Origin: Epiperipatus broadwayi
Lineage: Eukaryota; Onychophora; Udeonychophora; Euonychophora; Peripatidae
Direction of reading: 5' to 3'
DNA: 64,000 nucleotides
NCBI GenBank assembly: GCA_028023455.1
Contig: JAQFVV010012511.1
Location: forward strand, 3,164,165-3,228,164
Under the pieces are notes generated by a model. That model made no database searches and was not told the origin of the DNA. It saw only the letters and a list, made by a program, of their open reading frames with translations. Shown piece by piece: positions 12,401 to 26,500 of this stretch (position 1 is its first letter; every line of letters starts with the position of its first letter). A program made the position numbers and the translations under genes.

Positions 12401-15400
12401 ATGTTCTTAATAAATTTAACACAGGAAGTGATCATCGATTATAAGGTGTAAGTTACGTGCTTATGTAAAACTAGAGAGACAAAAATTATTAAGAAAAACA
12501 ATATTTACAGTTGATATTCCTAATCTTCAGAAACATTCTAATGAATTTAAATTAGAACTTACAAATAGGTTTCAAGTATTAGTAGATTTTGAACATGATT
12601 CAGATTTGAATGAAATTAATATGAAAATAACTGATACACTTTTAAAAACTGCAACAAACATAGCTGGTAGAAAAAAGCAGCAATTGACTAATAAAATTTC
12701 TACTGAGACTAGAGAATTTATGAAGAAAAGAAGGAATATGAAGATATACAAAAATGATGTATTAAAAAGAATTGAATATCTCGAATTTTGTAAAATGGTA
12801 CGGAAAAGAGTTGAAAATGATATAAGAAAGTATAACTGTGAAATAGCAAGGAAAGCTGTAGAAGAAAATAAAAGTCTCAAAAATGTTAAACAACATTTTG
12901 GTATTGTTAGGAAATTTATATATGCAATAAGAAAAAAAGATGGAATTATTACTAAAAAGAGTGATGACATTATGAAATTGGTAGAAGATTTTTATCAAGA
13001 ATTATATAGTAATAAAGAACAAGTACCTCCTATATTTATTACATCTTCCGAATTGCCCAGAATTTTAAATGAAGAAGTGAGACATGCAATTAAGTGTATG
13101 AAGAAAGGAAAGGCTCCAGGAAATGATGGAATAATAATTGATATATTAAAAGAAGCAGGTGAAGAAATAGAAACAATTTTAGCAAAGTTATGTACCAAAT
13201 GTCTAAATGATAAAGATGTACCGAAAGATTGGAAGAATGCAGTAATAATATTAATATTTAAAAAAGGTGATAAAGAAGATATTAGAAATTACAGACCTAT
13301 CAGCCTTTTATCAGTTTTATATAAAATTTTTACCAAGATAATTACAACTCGTCTACAGAGAACTTTGGATTTCCACCAACCAAGAGAACAAGCTGGATTT
13401 AAAAGTGGTTTTAGTACAATAGATCATATCCAGGTATAGAGAGAAATCATAGAAAGGACAAACGAATATGAGTTGTCATTATGTTTTGGATTTGTAGATT
13501 ATGAAAAGGCATTCGATTCTATACACATTTCTTCAGTGATTAAAACATTGGATCATCAAGGTATAGATCCAGGATATTGTCATATTTTAAAGAATATTTA
13601 TAAAAATGCAACAGCAACAATTAGATTACATAATGATACTGGAAAAATCAACATTGAGAAAGGTGTAAGACAAGGTGACTCCATATCTCCAAAACTCTTT
13701 ACAGCAGTGCTGCAAGAAGTATTTTGTGGATTAAAATGGGAAACTAAAGGAGTGAAAGTAAATGGAGAGTATTTAAGTCATTTAGATTTCGCAGATGATA
13801 GTAGTTGTTTTTGTAAATAATGCTTCAGAGCTGCAGGAAATGTTGCAGGAGTTAGCAGATGAAAGTAGAAAAGTAGGACTAAAGATAAATGTTAAAAAGA
13901 CTAAAGTAATGTTTAATTGATTTGCTCAAAATATGAAAATAAAGATTGATTATGAAGAATTAGAAGAAGTTAACAGTTATAAATACCTTGGTCAGATTAT
14001 TAATACAGATGGAAACATAATGGAGGAAATTAATCATAGAATTAAACTTGGTTGGAGTGCTTTTGGTAGAAATAACTTGATACTAAAAGGAAATATGCCT
14101 ATGTGTTTGAAAAGGATGGTTTTTAACAAATGTGTTTTACCAGTTCTTACTTATGGATCTGAGACTTAGACACTTAATAGAAGAGCAATACAGAGACTTC
14201 AGACCACTCAAAGGAATATGGAGAGATGTATGTTGGGAGTAACAAGAAGAGATCGAAAACGCAATATATGGGTAAGACAACAAACAGGTGTTACTGACCT
14301 TATTGAAAAAATTAAAAGATTGAAATGGAGTTGAGCTGGACATATTGCTAGAAGAGATGATAATAGATGGACAATTGAAATTTTAAACCGGATTCCAAGA
14401 GATTGTAAAAGACCCAGAAAGAGACCACATGTGAGATGGATGGATGAAATAAGAAAATGTGCAGGGGTGTTGTGGAGAAGAGAAGCTAAAGATCGGAGAA
14501 GATGGATTAAACTTGGAGAGACCTTCATCCTGTAGTGGACTGATAATGGTTGATGATGACGATGCTTTCTCTATATCTATAAAACTCATATATAACGATC
14601 TACCTGAATTCCTACTCATCTTCATAAGTTGTGTAACTACAAACAAACTATCTCCTATACGCCTATCTGACTTAAAACCTCCTTGCATTTCCCCCACTAC
14701 ATTATTCTCTTCCATCCATTTTACAACTCTTCCAGCTACCATATATGCGAAAACTTTATATAAAACTGATGTTACCGCTATCGGTCTATAATTATTTAAC
14801 TTTCTATGATCCTTACCCTTTCCTTTAAATAATAATCTTATTCTTGTATTACACCAACTACCCTTCTGCACCATCTTATTAAAACATGATAATAACTTTG
14901 CTTTTGCTCTATGCCCTAAATTCATTACCATCTCTGCTGCCCATCCATCTAAACCTCTCGCCTTTCCACTTTTCAATCTCTTTCCTGCCTCGTTCAATTC
15001 ATTTTTTGTGAAACTAATATTCCCACTACTAACTGCTTTCATGTTTTCTATCTCTAATTCCTTCACATCTAACATCTTTTCTATATCCATTACATATCTA
15101 TTTAAGATTTTCTCTAGCTCGCCTCTAGAGCTACATTCTATTCCTCATCATCTATTAATACTCTCTCTCTTTCCCCTACATTTCTCCTTTTAATGTAATT
15201 CCAAAATTTTTTACTTCCATCTCTTCCACTTTTATTAATATCCTCCAACAATTTATTATTTAACTTCATCCTCTCTCTATAATTATCCATTTTAGCTGGC
15301 TTCTTCTTTTCTAAGTACTTTCCCCATTTAGCATTAATATCATTTTCACTTTCTTTATTCTTAATAGCACACTTATATTCTCTGCATGCTTTTCCCCTCT

Positions 15401-18400
15401 CTTTTACACTTTTACTAACTCTCATTTTTTTATTACTTTTATTCTTCTTCATATTCTCGACTAAAACCCTATTTGCCACTTTTTCTACTTCACCACACCA
15501 GTCCTTATACTCATCCCCAACCAACTGCTCCATGGTTTCTTCAACTTTTATTTTATACTCTTCCAACTTATTCTTATCATTCACTCTCCATCCACATCTT
15601 TCACTATTATTTCTACCTTTATTTCTATCCTCCATCACATTACTAACCATTTCTATTACAATAAAGTTATGATCACTATTACACACTCTCTCTTCATTAT
15701 CAAACACCTTATTTTTTCGTATTTTATTCATTCCCTCTTTCTCTACCAATACATAATCTATTGTGTGAAATACATTATTCCTAGACCATGTGTATTGTCC
15801 ATCATATGCATTTGATAAATTCCCAATGCTCAAATTTACTCTTTGACAAAATTCCTTCAAAAACTGACCATTCTTATTATCTACATCATCAATTTCTTCA
15901 ATATGCCCATTCATATCCCCTATAACTATTATTCTCTTCCCTTTTCTTTAAAACTCTGTATATCCTTAACTAGGCATTCATATATACTATTGTTCCACTC
16001 CATTACAGTTTGACTATCTCCAGTGGCGATATACACTACAGCCACCATCCATTCTTGTCTACCCAACCTTATTTCAAACCACAAATGCTCTTGACATTTA
16101 ACAGTATTTAAATTTTTTTTCGATATAACACCTATACCACCACCCCTTTTTTCTTTTTCTTTTCTGTTTATACCCTGCCATACTACCTCTTCCAAAATAG
16201 GTTCTTCTTCTTCTCTTAGATGAGTTTCCACTACTGCTAATATCTCAAGCCCTTCATTTTCAATTGCTTTATTGAATTCCAGACATTTTTCTGGTCTCCT
16301 ACCACCTTGCATATTCAAAAACCCAATTTTAACAATTTCTTCTTTCCTAACTACTCTTTTATAAATTCTTTTGCTTCCTTCTTCTCCATTACGTTTATAA
16401 CAAACTTTCTTACCACTAATCTTACAAAACCATTCCCTCTCCACATCTATACTTATATCTAAATAAACCATCTTTTGCTTATTTCTTATATCCCCTCCAT
16501 TCTTCTTCTTTTTGATAATATTACAATTTAAAAGCCCACCCTCCTTTAAAGGTTTCCCGAATTATATTCTTTAAATATCAGACTCCCTAAAACTTCACTT
16601 CTTGTTTTCCTAAGTGCAAACCATCTTTACTATACAACTCCCTCTTTCCAATAAACCAATCCCATACATCCACAAACACAACATTATTCTATTGGCCAGT
16701 GGCTCCCTCATGCTCAACAAAAATTGAATTGCCTTCAAGCTTAGTTTTGGTCCTGTTGTAGAGATATCTATGTTGAGCTACTCTGGTTGCAATGATGTAA
16801 TTATACAATAATTAATAACTAAACAATAATGCTGTAGAGATTATATTTTAAATAAAAAGGTAAAGCAAATAATTCACTACAGGTGAAAATCTCTCCAAAG
16901 TAGAATAGTGAAAAGATAAGGAAGCTTGCTAAATTCCAGGTAGTAAGATTTTAATGATTTTCCACCCTACCTAAAAAAAATCTAATCCTGATTAGAATCT
17001 AAAAAAATTATAAATTATAAGTAGTCAAGATAAAAAATTCCAAGTTATGGACATAATATTTCTTTTCTTACTATTACTACCATAGATTAAAAAAATAAAA
17101 AGCATATAAATATCTTTTTTATACTTATGTAAAAAAAAAAAAAATGAAAATTTTAAAATATTATTTTTGCCCCCGCCCCCTCCCAAGTTAAGGTCACAGT
17201 GCTTTTACAGTATAGTGATACATGTCTTGTAATTGTTGGATGTTAATGAATGTCCTGGAAGAACCTGTACTTATGGTAGAAACTCATTTGTATGTTATTA
17301 AAAACTTTGAATTTCAAAGTTGATTATATATGATCTATAGTGTAATTAAAACAAATCTAATGGTTATACATCTTAGTGATAATAAGAATAAATTAATATA
17401 TTGACTAGTACTACCAATATCAAAAATGAACAATTACTAAAAAAATCATTCAATAACAATGTATTCATCAAATGAATACATTTCTGATTTGCGTATACAC
17501 ACACACAAATTTCCTTAAACACTAAATAATAATAGCAAATTATCAATATATTATGTGCATGCATGTTGGCAGACTTGATTGAAAAGTATCTAATAATAAT
17601 TGCTTGGATTTTGAAATATTAAAGTTTTGCAAGTGATTTATCTATAAATTTTCACTGTTGACATGATAAGAATGTTTTCATTATGCTGTTTAATCTAATA
17701 TTATATATATATATACATACACATATAGATAAGCATGCCAGTAATCAGAGATATATATTGGATGTTAGTTTTCTGCTTGAGAGTAGATTGGATTAAAGAG
17801 AGATGGAGTATGATCATCAGTGATAGTTTGCCACTGCTTGCCATTTTTTAATTATTTATTCTAACATGTCAATTTTACATTATAAATTTCAATGAGTCCA
17901 CATCATTAAGATGCATTAATATACTATAAAATATGTCATGTATATTTAATCTTCCTAAAATGATAATGATAAAAATGCTATATATATATATATAAAATTT
18001 CTAATATAATTGTAAGTATATATCGGACTATTTTTATCATTTAGTTTAATTGCTAATATTTTTAGAAAAATTCCGACTTCATTTAAACTTTTCAAATACA
18101 TTCAACATTTAGTAATAAAGCAGTCGGATCTAAGTTTGATCCTAGCTTCATGATCTTTCACATGTAGCCAACTTCAACCCCTTGTACTAACCTTGAATTT
18201 CCGATGCAATGGGGCTTTATTCATTCAATCCATGCTAGTTTCCTTAAAGAAAAACTATTATAAATGTGTGTTAAAATTAACTTGTTTGAGATTTAAATTA
18301 ATCATTTTTACTAATAAATTCATAATAGAATTATTCCTGAATTTATATATATTATAACTGCGTAGATTGTGCGTATATATTTATAAATATTTAAATGTAC

Positions 18401-21400
18401 ATATTCGTTCTAAAGTTTCATTGCATCGGGAATGTTTTATTTTACTTTAAATAGTTTGTTCAAATTTTTAGTGATTAAAAGCTACATTCTTTCAATAAGC
18501 TTTCAGATTGTCCCTTTCCAAAAACAATGGGCAAAGTTTTTATTAATTAAAAAAAAAGATAAGTATTTAAAATGTAAGGATGGTCGCTAATTAAAATCAT
18601 TTTTCTGATTTTAAAAATTCATTTTCTAATTAGAAAATGAATTCAAGTTAATGAGTTTGAAAGTCTTATCGAAGGAATGTATCTAAAAACAATTAATAAA
18701 TTGATAATGAAAGAAGCGCTTGCCTGAAGGCATCAGAGGACAGATAAATAGCCCAGAAAAAGTTTTCAAGCAGCTATTATTCGTCATTAAGAGAAGCCAT
18801 ATATATTTCATTAGAGAAGAAGCCGCCCAGTTAAATTATGAAGTAAAATAGTGTTTCTACCATGGAGGGGCTTAACTTCAAGAGTCTGACTACGGTTCCT
18901 TAAGTCCCCTGAAAATCTTCAATGTGGCTGCAATATAAAAATTCATATATCAATCGTAAGCTGCGGAAACCTTAGAGAAATCCATCAAAATGCTATTCAC
19001 ATAATTTTCAAAATGCGCGCATACGTTTCATCCAACTGGACTCTGCCCTGTGGAAACTCAGAAGCCAACCATGAAGAAATGGTAATATCTTACCTTTTGA
19101 ACCTGGCCAGTTCTGAACTTTAAGTTAAAACATCTTTAAACTATCTACTGTAAAATTGACTTTTTATTAATGTTATTTTAAATTATGTAGTAATTCTCTA
19201 TCTATCTCTAGTCTTTAAATTTAATATCTGTTAACTTTCCTTTCTTACGATGGCGGTTCGTTTATTTAACCCTATTATATATTTGCTAGATGATTATTAA
19301 TATAATTTATTCTTTATTATATGCCAATAATAACTTCAACTCGATAATAATTTCCTTCGTTGCATTTGCCGTGTTAAATAATATTATATTTATTTTTATA
19401 GTAATTCTTACCCACTAGAACTAATTTGATACAGTTCTATTAATTATCGAGTTGAAGGATTTATACAATTTTTGCTATTTTATTAAGGCTAATAACAACA
19501 AATTATTAGCTCAGTTTCTAACCTATGCTCCCGGCCACTTTACTGAGTTTATAATATCTACTTATTCACATTAATATATTGTTTCGCAAAAAGATCGATA
19601 AAGGAGTAAATGAATATATTCTAATTCAAATTTTATACTTTCTAGTAATATTCAGGAAGGGCATGGGATTTAGGGCATAATTAATATAATTTCTAATTGC
19701 ATTAAATACTTTTGATTAAAGCACGTTTGACTTTAACTTGATCAGGTCATCATGTAGAGCACTCTTTATATAAATTGGGTTTTATTATTTAAATACGATG
19801 ATTACCAAGTCATCATTTTCCGAACATTGCTGACGCGAGCCATCTCCTGTTTCATAGGCTTGTCCTCGGTGATATTTCTATTAGTTTAATTATCTAGGAA
19901 GAAAGCACTTCCTCCACTTGCTCGTTTTTTTTATTATATTGGAACACCAAAGGCTCATGGCTACGACCCAGCCTGGTTTCCCCTCATACTTAAATCACCG
20001 ACCAGCCATCATATTTATCGTGTTCATTTTTATAGCTCATAAGTCGTCAGTACCGTTTATTTCTCACTTCCAGTAAAGCCCGCTCTAATGCTCTTAAATC
20101 GTGATGAATTGATTTTATTAAAGTCGAACCAATTCATATTTATTTATAATTAAGTAAGTTTTCTATTAAATATTAAAGTTATGCCCTAAATACGTATCTT
20201 GCTCTTTGTGAATTGATTTACGAATGTGAAAATAAATATCATATTCTTTCCTTTAGAATCAGAATAATAATTTCAGTCATAGCCAAATACTTTTATCTAC
20301 CTTTATTTTCTTCTCGGGGGCATAGACATATATTTATCATATAATATTGCGTAATAGTATTGGCATATAATGAGAACTGCTATTCTTGTTGTAAATATAA
20401 ATTCCGTTTAAAGACTAGAGGTAATCTATATAATCACAATCTAAAAGTTGAACAAAATTATAATTATTATTAAACATTTTATTAACACATTTGGTTTTTT
20501 TTTTTACTTTCTTTTTATTCAAATTATTTTAATATTAATGCTCACTGTCTGTATTGGCAACCTGAACATATATATATGAGTTGACTTATAAAGATTCTTA
20601 GTTGTTTTATTATACTTCATTAGAGTTAAATCAGGGGTCTCATTAATTATCATCATCTATTGAGCTAGTTCCTTGGCGCATAGTCATGTACCATCGATAT
20701 ATGTCATCCATTGATTTGATCTGAGCTCGTGAGTTGGGTTTGAATTCAGTTTGAACCGCCTGAGTTTGAATCCAACTTTGAGTTTGTTGATGTGTTGGCT
20801 TCTTTTTGACCGGTACAGTAATAACACACAAGTTAGTACATAATATGAAGTTTTGGGTAATATTCTCTCTTCTTCAGGTGTTGCCAGTCTGATGAATAAT
20901 AGTAATACTATATATAAGTCAACCTGGTGACTTTTAGATTCTTAATACAAATTTAAGGTAATACTCTAATTCAGAGGTGGGCAATTTTTTCCATCAGTGG
21001 GCCGAATAAAATTTTTATATTATAATGTGGGCCGGAATAGAATAAATGATTTAGCAAAAAAAATCAGAACCTAAAAAATGTTATTACTTGAATTACCAAA
21101 TTATCAATATGTTTTAAAAAAAAAGTAAATACAATATTTAATGACTTAAATAGGAATCGATTGTAGATAGTTTATATTTTACGAAATATTTTGGTGAAAA
21201 ATACCTTTTTAAATTATATTCTTTAAAAACGGAAATAATTTCGTTACAAAAAAAACAAACAGCTTTATCGTCTATATTTGCAAATAAATATCTGAATGTC
21301 CAATTATCATTGAAAATACGGCATTTGGCATCAATTTTTCTTTTTTTTTTTTAATGGTTCATTTTACAGACTATAAATTATATTAAATTAAAAATTGTAA

Positions 21401-23493
21401 TAATTAGAAAAGGCATAAAGTTATTTATAAAATATCATGTATCAATATTATTTTTTTCAATAAGAAGTACTTTATTCGATTGATACTACAATAATAATTA
21501 GGAAATAATACTCTGACGTTGTATAGAAGTATTTTTTAAAACCTGAAATTAATGTTATTTGTGATGTGATTCCTCCCATATTTTGTAATATAAAATTAGT
21601 ATTTTAGAAATTATAATTAAATTTATGCAAGTTATGATAAATTTTTATAATTAGAATTTTATATTTCTTATGGAATTAGGATAAAGTTAATGTTATATGA
21701 ACATGTGAGTGATAGACCTAGAGATTGCAGTTTACAGTGAATGTAGTCAAGTATGGATTTTCTATATTTAGGCATTTATGGGATGGCTGGATTTACCATC
21801 GTCATGGGCTGGATGAGGCCCATGGGATAGCAGTTGCCCTCCCCTGCTCTGACCAATTACTTTCTAAAAGACATTGGTCGAGGTAATAATATCAAAAGAA
21901 AAAAGAATAATACCATTCAAAACCTATGTGTAATTACTGACAGTTGTTTTATATTTGAAAAGTTTGGATTTTTCAAAAAACAATTAACAATTAAAGTAGA
22001 TGATGGAAATAGTTCAATATATAATAATATATAATTACAAATAAAATACCATCATCTCAAATGTTCAGACAAACTTCTAATATATACTAATAAAAATATT
22101 TACCACAAGCTTTGCATTCAACTGGTAACTCACAATATTTACTATTACACTGTGGACAATGATAACCTTGACTACTAAATCCATCAGAATGTGTTTTAAT
22201 ATCTAAATGGCTAAAAAGAAAACAAAACTAAATTATTTTTCAAGAGTACAATATTGTAAAATATGATATGCTAATTAATGTTTAATTTGATAAAATAGCT
22301 TTATAATTCATATAAAATTTTTTAACAAATATATTGACAGTTTGTACAAAATATTTGCAACAGATATGTGCATACTAAGTGAAGTCCTATACACATATCT
22401 TAACATCCGCTGCCTTTATATCTTTTGATTCATATACAGTTATAAAAAAAAAAAGGTTAAAAAAACAAAAATTATAAATTTGTAAAAATGTGAAATTTTT
22501 ATTTTTAATTCATATAGAAAGTACTTGCAGAAGTGGTTCAAAATATTACATTAAGCAAGAATAGCATTAATTTAACATCACTTTGATATTATATCTTTAG
22601 AATTTATTAACAATTTTCATTACAGTACTTATTATTTGCAAAAATTGTGTACATACATGTACACATTTTTTATTTTTAAATATACTTTAAACTTCCCTTA
22701 AAAATGTCAAGTTTAATTCAATTTTAACCCTTTCATGGTTCAAAAGGAGGACAGACAATTAAAGCATTAAAAACTTTGGGGGTGAATATTTTTTTAATTT
22801 GAAATAAATTTTTAATTATTATTGTTAATAATAAGAATCTCTCTCTCTTTTTTATTAATGCTAAGTAATTTAAATAAATCACTGTCTATTGTAAGATATT
22901 TTACATTTTTATTTGTAATTGTTTATTGATGACTTAACATATATAGTTTAATTTTTAAATTAAAACATATAATAGATATATATCCATATTGTACATATAT
23001 ATATATATTAAACTTTTTTACTTTGTATTTATTATCTATGACAGATATGTATATAAACACACAACCACAAAAAAGATTTTAAATTTTACGTCCTTATATA
23101 GAAAGCATACTAAGTATATCAAATGATTAATTATTCCCCATAAAATTTTAAAACATAATCGTTTATTTGTAAAGTAAAACAGCCTTAAAACAACACATTT
23201 GAAAAGATTTCTTCAGCAGTTTTCTTTAGATGAAAAGTAAAGAAGGCAATATTATTTACTATATTTAATAACTATTATGGTGAAAAGGATGAATTTTTTA
23301 GCAGTATCTTATAGGAAAAATAATTAAATAGCTGATAACTAAACTATGTTGAATGTCCATGGTTTAGCTCTGAAAAAAAAAAATCTTAAACCTGTTTAAA
23401 TTTTAACAAGCTCTTAATTTTTTGCTAATCTGGATTCAAATCTCAAGTTAGAACATGGTAGGTAGACATGGTAATTGTTATATCACAATATCC

Positions 23494-23533
<40 letters not shown>

Positions 23534-26500
23534 CTTTACATGAACACATTCTGGCAAACAATTTTTTCATTCAATTTTTTTTTTTAAAATAATGCAAATA
23601 AATTGATTAGTGAGTTTACTATTAACTTATTAAAAAAACTGTGACTAAAAAACCACAAAAAAATATCTTTAATAAGCATTTATATTCTTTTAATAAAGGC
23701 ACATGTAATTTATCTGATTAATCTCACTCACACCATTTATTGAGATTTTGTCTTGAATCTAAATTAGCAATCATAATAGGAAATAAAATTGCCTGTCAAA
23801 ATAAAAATTTATTATGTGGATAATGAAAATAAAATCCATCTCACTATCAAAAATACTTATTATTTTTGGTAGTGTGAAATACCTTTATTTGCTTTTTCCT
23901 TCAATTCATGGGAAAAAGTAATTAGTGTTTAAAGCTTTTCAATACAATTGCACTGTAAGTCAAACACACAAACAAATGTGCATGTGGAGGGACTTATTGT
24001 AAATGCTTGAAAAAATTAAAAAGTTGGGACAAATAAACAAGAAGAATATATAAGTTGGGACAAATAAACAAGAAGAATATATAAGGTCAAACAGATGATA
24101 ATTTACATCTAGCAAAGGTGATTACAATATCCGAAGGAAAACTATTAGATAGATATTAGCATTTGATAGGATGATTCTTATAAATAGATAATCTAAATTG
24201 GAGAATTAATTTTGGTAATTAGTAGAACAATAATTCAATAAAATAGTTTTACTTATAGGCCTATAATATATATATATATAAAGTACGATCTTGTCAAGCT
24301 TATAAAAGATACAATCTGAATAAAAATTTTGATAACAAAGTTCATAACCTAATTTTTGCCTTAATTAAATCATAATAGTCGATAAAAGAAATGAACATAT
24401 TAGCTTTGCAAATGAAGGTAACTATCCTTCATTAAGAATGTTTAAAAAAAAACATTCCAGCGATCTATGATCCATTTTGGAAAATTACTTTGAAATTTCC
24501 ACAGTTGTCATCAATACTTTTTGAAGACAAGTCACTAAGCATTAAATAAAAAATCTCAAGTAGTTCCTGAGAATTAGCTTATTACTGATGGTTAGAACTG
24601 AAAATCAAAGTCTAAAAACTATATGACATAACTTGATTGAAATCTAACTTGAATTTAAGTTATAATCTTAATTTTCAATTAGAAGTAATGAAGCTATTAC
24701 CAGTAAAATCTTTATTTGATCTTAAAAACGTTAGTATAAACTTAATAGTTGAGAGACTAGTGTAGAATAATCCAAGCCTTGTCCTAATTTTGTAGACTAT
24801 CTAAATTTAACATGAATATTTTGTATCTCTGATCATCATTAATTCGATTTTAAATCAATGATGACTTGACTACTTTGCACATACATGTCAGTACATACAA
24901 AGTGTACATTTTTTATTTACATATCTTTGAAATAGTAGCAAATTATTTCCATATATATGTAAAAGATTTATTTTGATAAAGAAAAATAGATCTGACAAAG
25001 TACACTATTTTTATACATAGAGACAAATGATTTTTTTTTTTTTGACATGGTGAACTTTTGTAATTAGAATAAAATAATTAAATGGATTTGTTTATTGCAT
25101 TTACCAAATTCCCTATAATTAAATTATTCACTTCTTATAAAAAATAAAAATTGATTAGAATTAAAAGCAATTTACAAATTAAGATTTTCAGATGTTATTT
25201 ATTTCTATCTTTTAGTATTAATATGATAATAAGATAATGAAAATAATGAATCATTATTTTGATTCTTTCTATGAATAGTTATGAATTTGGAAAAAAAAAA
25301 TCCATAATATAGATAAAACTTCTGTACATTTGAAGGTAAGCTGTAAATTATAATTATTAATGATAGTTGTTATAAAACTTCTATGATTGAATGGAACAAA
25401 TGATTTTATTAGTTATTATATTTATAAAATTTCAGTAGTCAGTTAATATGAGATTACAATAGTTTTTTTAAATACAGTAAAAATAAGGACAAATTTTAAT
25501 TGGAATTTGTTTCCAAATTTTAATACAATTTCTGTTCACTTTATATAAAATTTGTTAACAAAGGTAAGCATATTAATTGTTAACGGTATAATAAAAAAAA
25601 GTGAAATCTGTGATAAAATTCTGATAAAAATTGGTTGTCTAAAAATTGTTAAAGAATAAAAGTTGATGATGACAAAACAACAATAAGCATTTTTTTAAGA
25701 AGAGTTAATTAAAAAATTTATTTAAAAATAGCCATTAAAGAAATCTGAAATGGAATAAGGATTAAAATAGTAGTAATGTTGTATAATTTTCCAAAATTAG
25801 GGCTAAATTTTAGAAAAATAAAATCTTGTATTTATGTACGAAATAATAAAAAATTACAAATAATGAACAGATTATTTTCGGATATGAAATAATAGAATTT
25901 TAAAGACTTCTTTTAAAGTAATAAAAAAAAATAAGTTTCTTAAAATTAAAAAAATATTTAGTATATTTATTAACAGTTATGTAATATGAGTGTATAAAAA
26001 TAATTATAAGTGAAGCAATTTATTAGTTAGTACTTATTATTTAATTTAAAATTTAGGATTAGGTAGTAATTTAATCATATATTGTTTGTAGTAGTTTTAA
26101 TAAAAGCACAAAATAAGCAGAATTTTGGAACTAGATGTTTATTTCATGTTTATGACCTTAACTATTGATTTTGAAATATGCTATATATTAGGATGAATAA
26201 TTCAACAGATTATATTTAGCATGGAAATATCTTCCTGTGGTTTGATTCTTGCTTGCCCTCATATTTTTTAAGCTATTGTTTATATGAGATTTTGTAAAGA
26301 AACTGCATTTGCAATTAGAAATTTCTAAATAAAGAAGATTGAATTTTAGTGTATTAAGAGTAAGAGAACACTATGAAGTAAATTTAAGAGTTAAAAGATC
26401 TTTTAAATTGACACATGATTTGGCCATGTATATATATATATAAATAAATATATAAACAGGCAGGTAAAATAGCCTTTAAATAATTCACTGCAAAGCAATG

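Larger units (their letters stand above)
10265..16800 (-). mobile_element. LINE-A copy 1 (APE-type non-LTR retrotransposon), split by an RTE
   Basis: A minus-strand LINE read from about 16800 down to 10265, interrupted at 11888-14560 by a plus-strand RTE. Order on the minus strand: esterase-like segment (16600-16797), AP endonuclease (16471 to 15138), reverse transcriptase N-part (15090 to about 14570), RT C-part (about 11887 to 11056), C-terminal region (11069 to 10365). The 3' end carries short ATCACATC-type repeats near 10265-10280, shared with copy 2. It lies in the sense direction of GTF2H2 inside an intron. The superfamily is uncertain: the region after the RT ([29 protein letters not shown]) resembles elements I associate with ticks and other arthropods, and an esterase-like part suggests CR1/L2-type LINEs. 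Confidence 0.88.
9457..22103 (-). other. GTF2H2: GTF2H2 intron h-i
   Basis: 12647 bp, the largest intron seen. Contains LINE-A with an RTE nested inside it (10265-16800), one half-copy of a foldback family (18005-18126), short inverted repeats (19334-19457 and 19669-20190) and a hAT-type element (20972-21846). 16800-18000 is plain AT-rich DNA. Confidence 0.85.

Noticed and set aside
12572-13198. Minus-strand open frames opposite RTE copy 1
   Set aside because: They mirror the AT-rich RTE reverse transcriptase coding strand and reappear identically opposite copy 2 (46155-46712); the plus strand carries the real motifs.
14208-14528. Minus-strand frame of 106 codons (also 47721-48041)
   Set aside because: Antisense of the RTE C-terminal region; no protein-like motif of its own.
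14383-14570. C-terminal part of the frame running 15090-14383
   Set aside because: This portion is antisense RTE sequence joined by chance to LINE-A RT; the LINE-A protein continues at 11887 instead.
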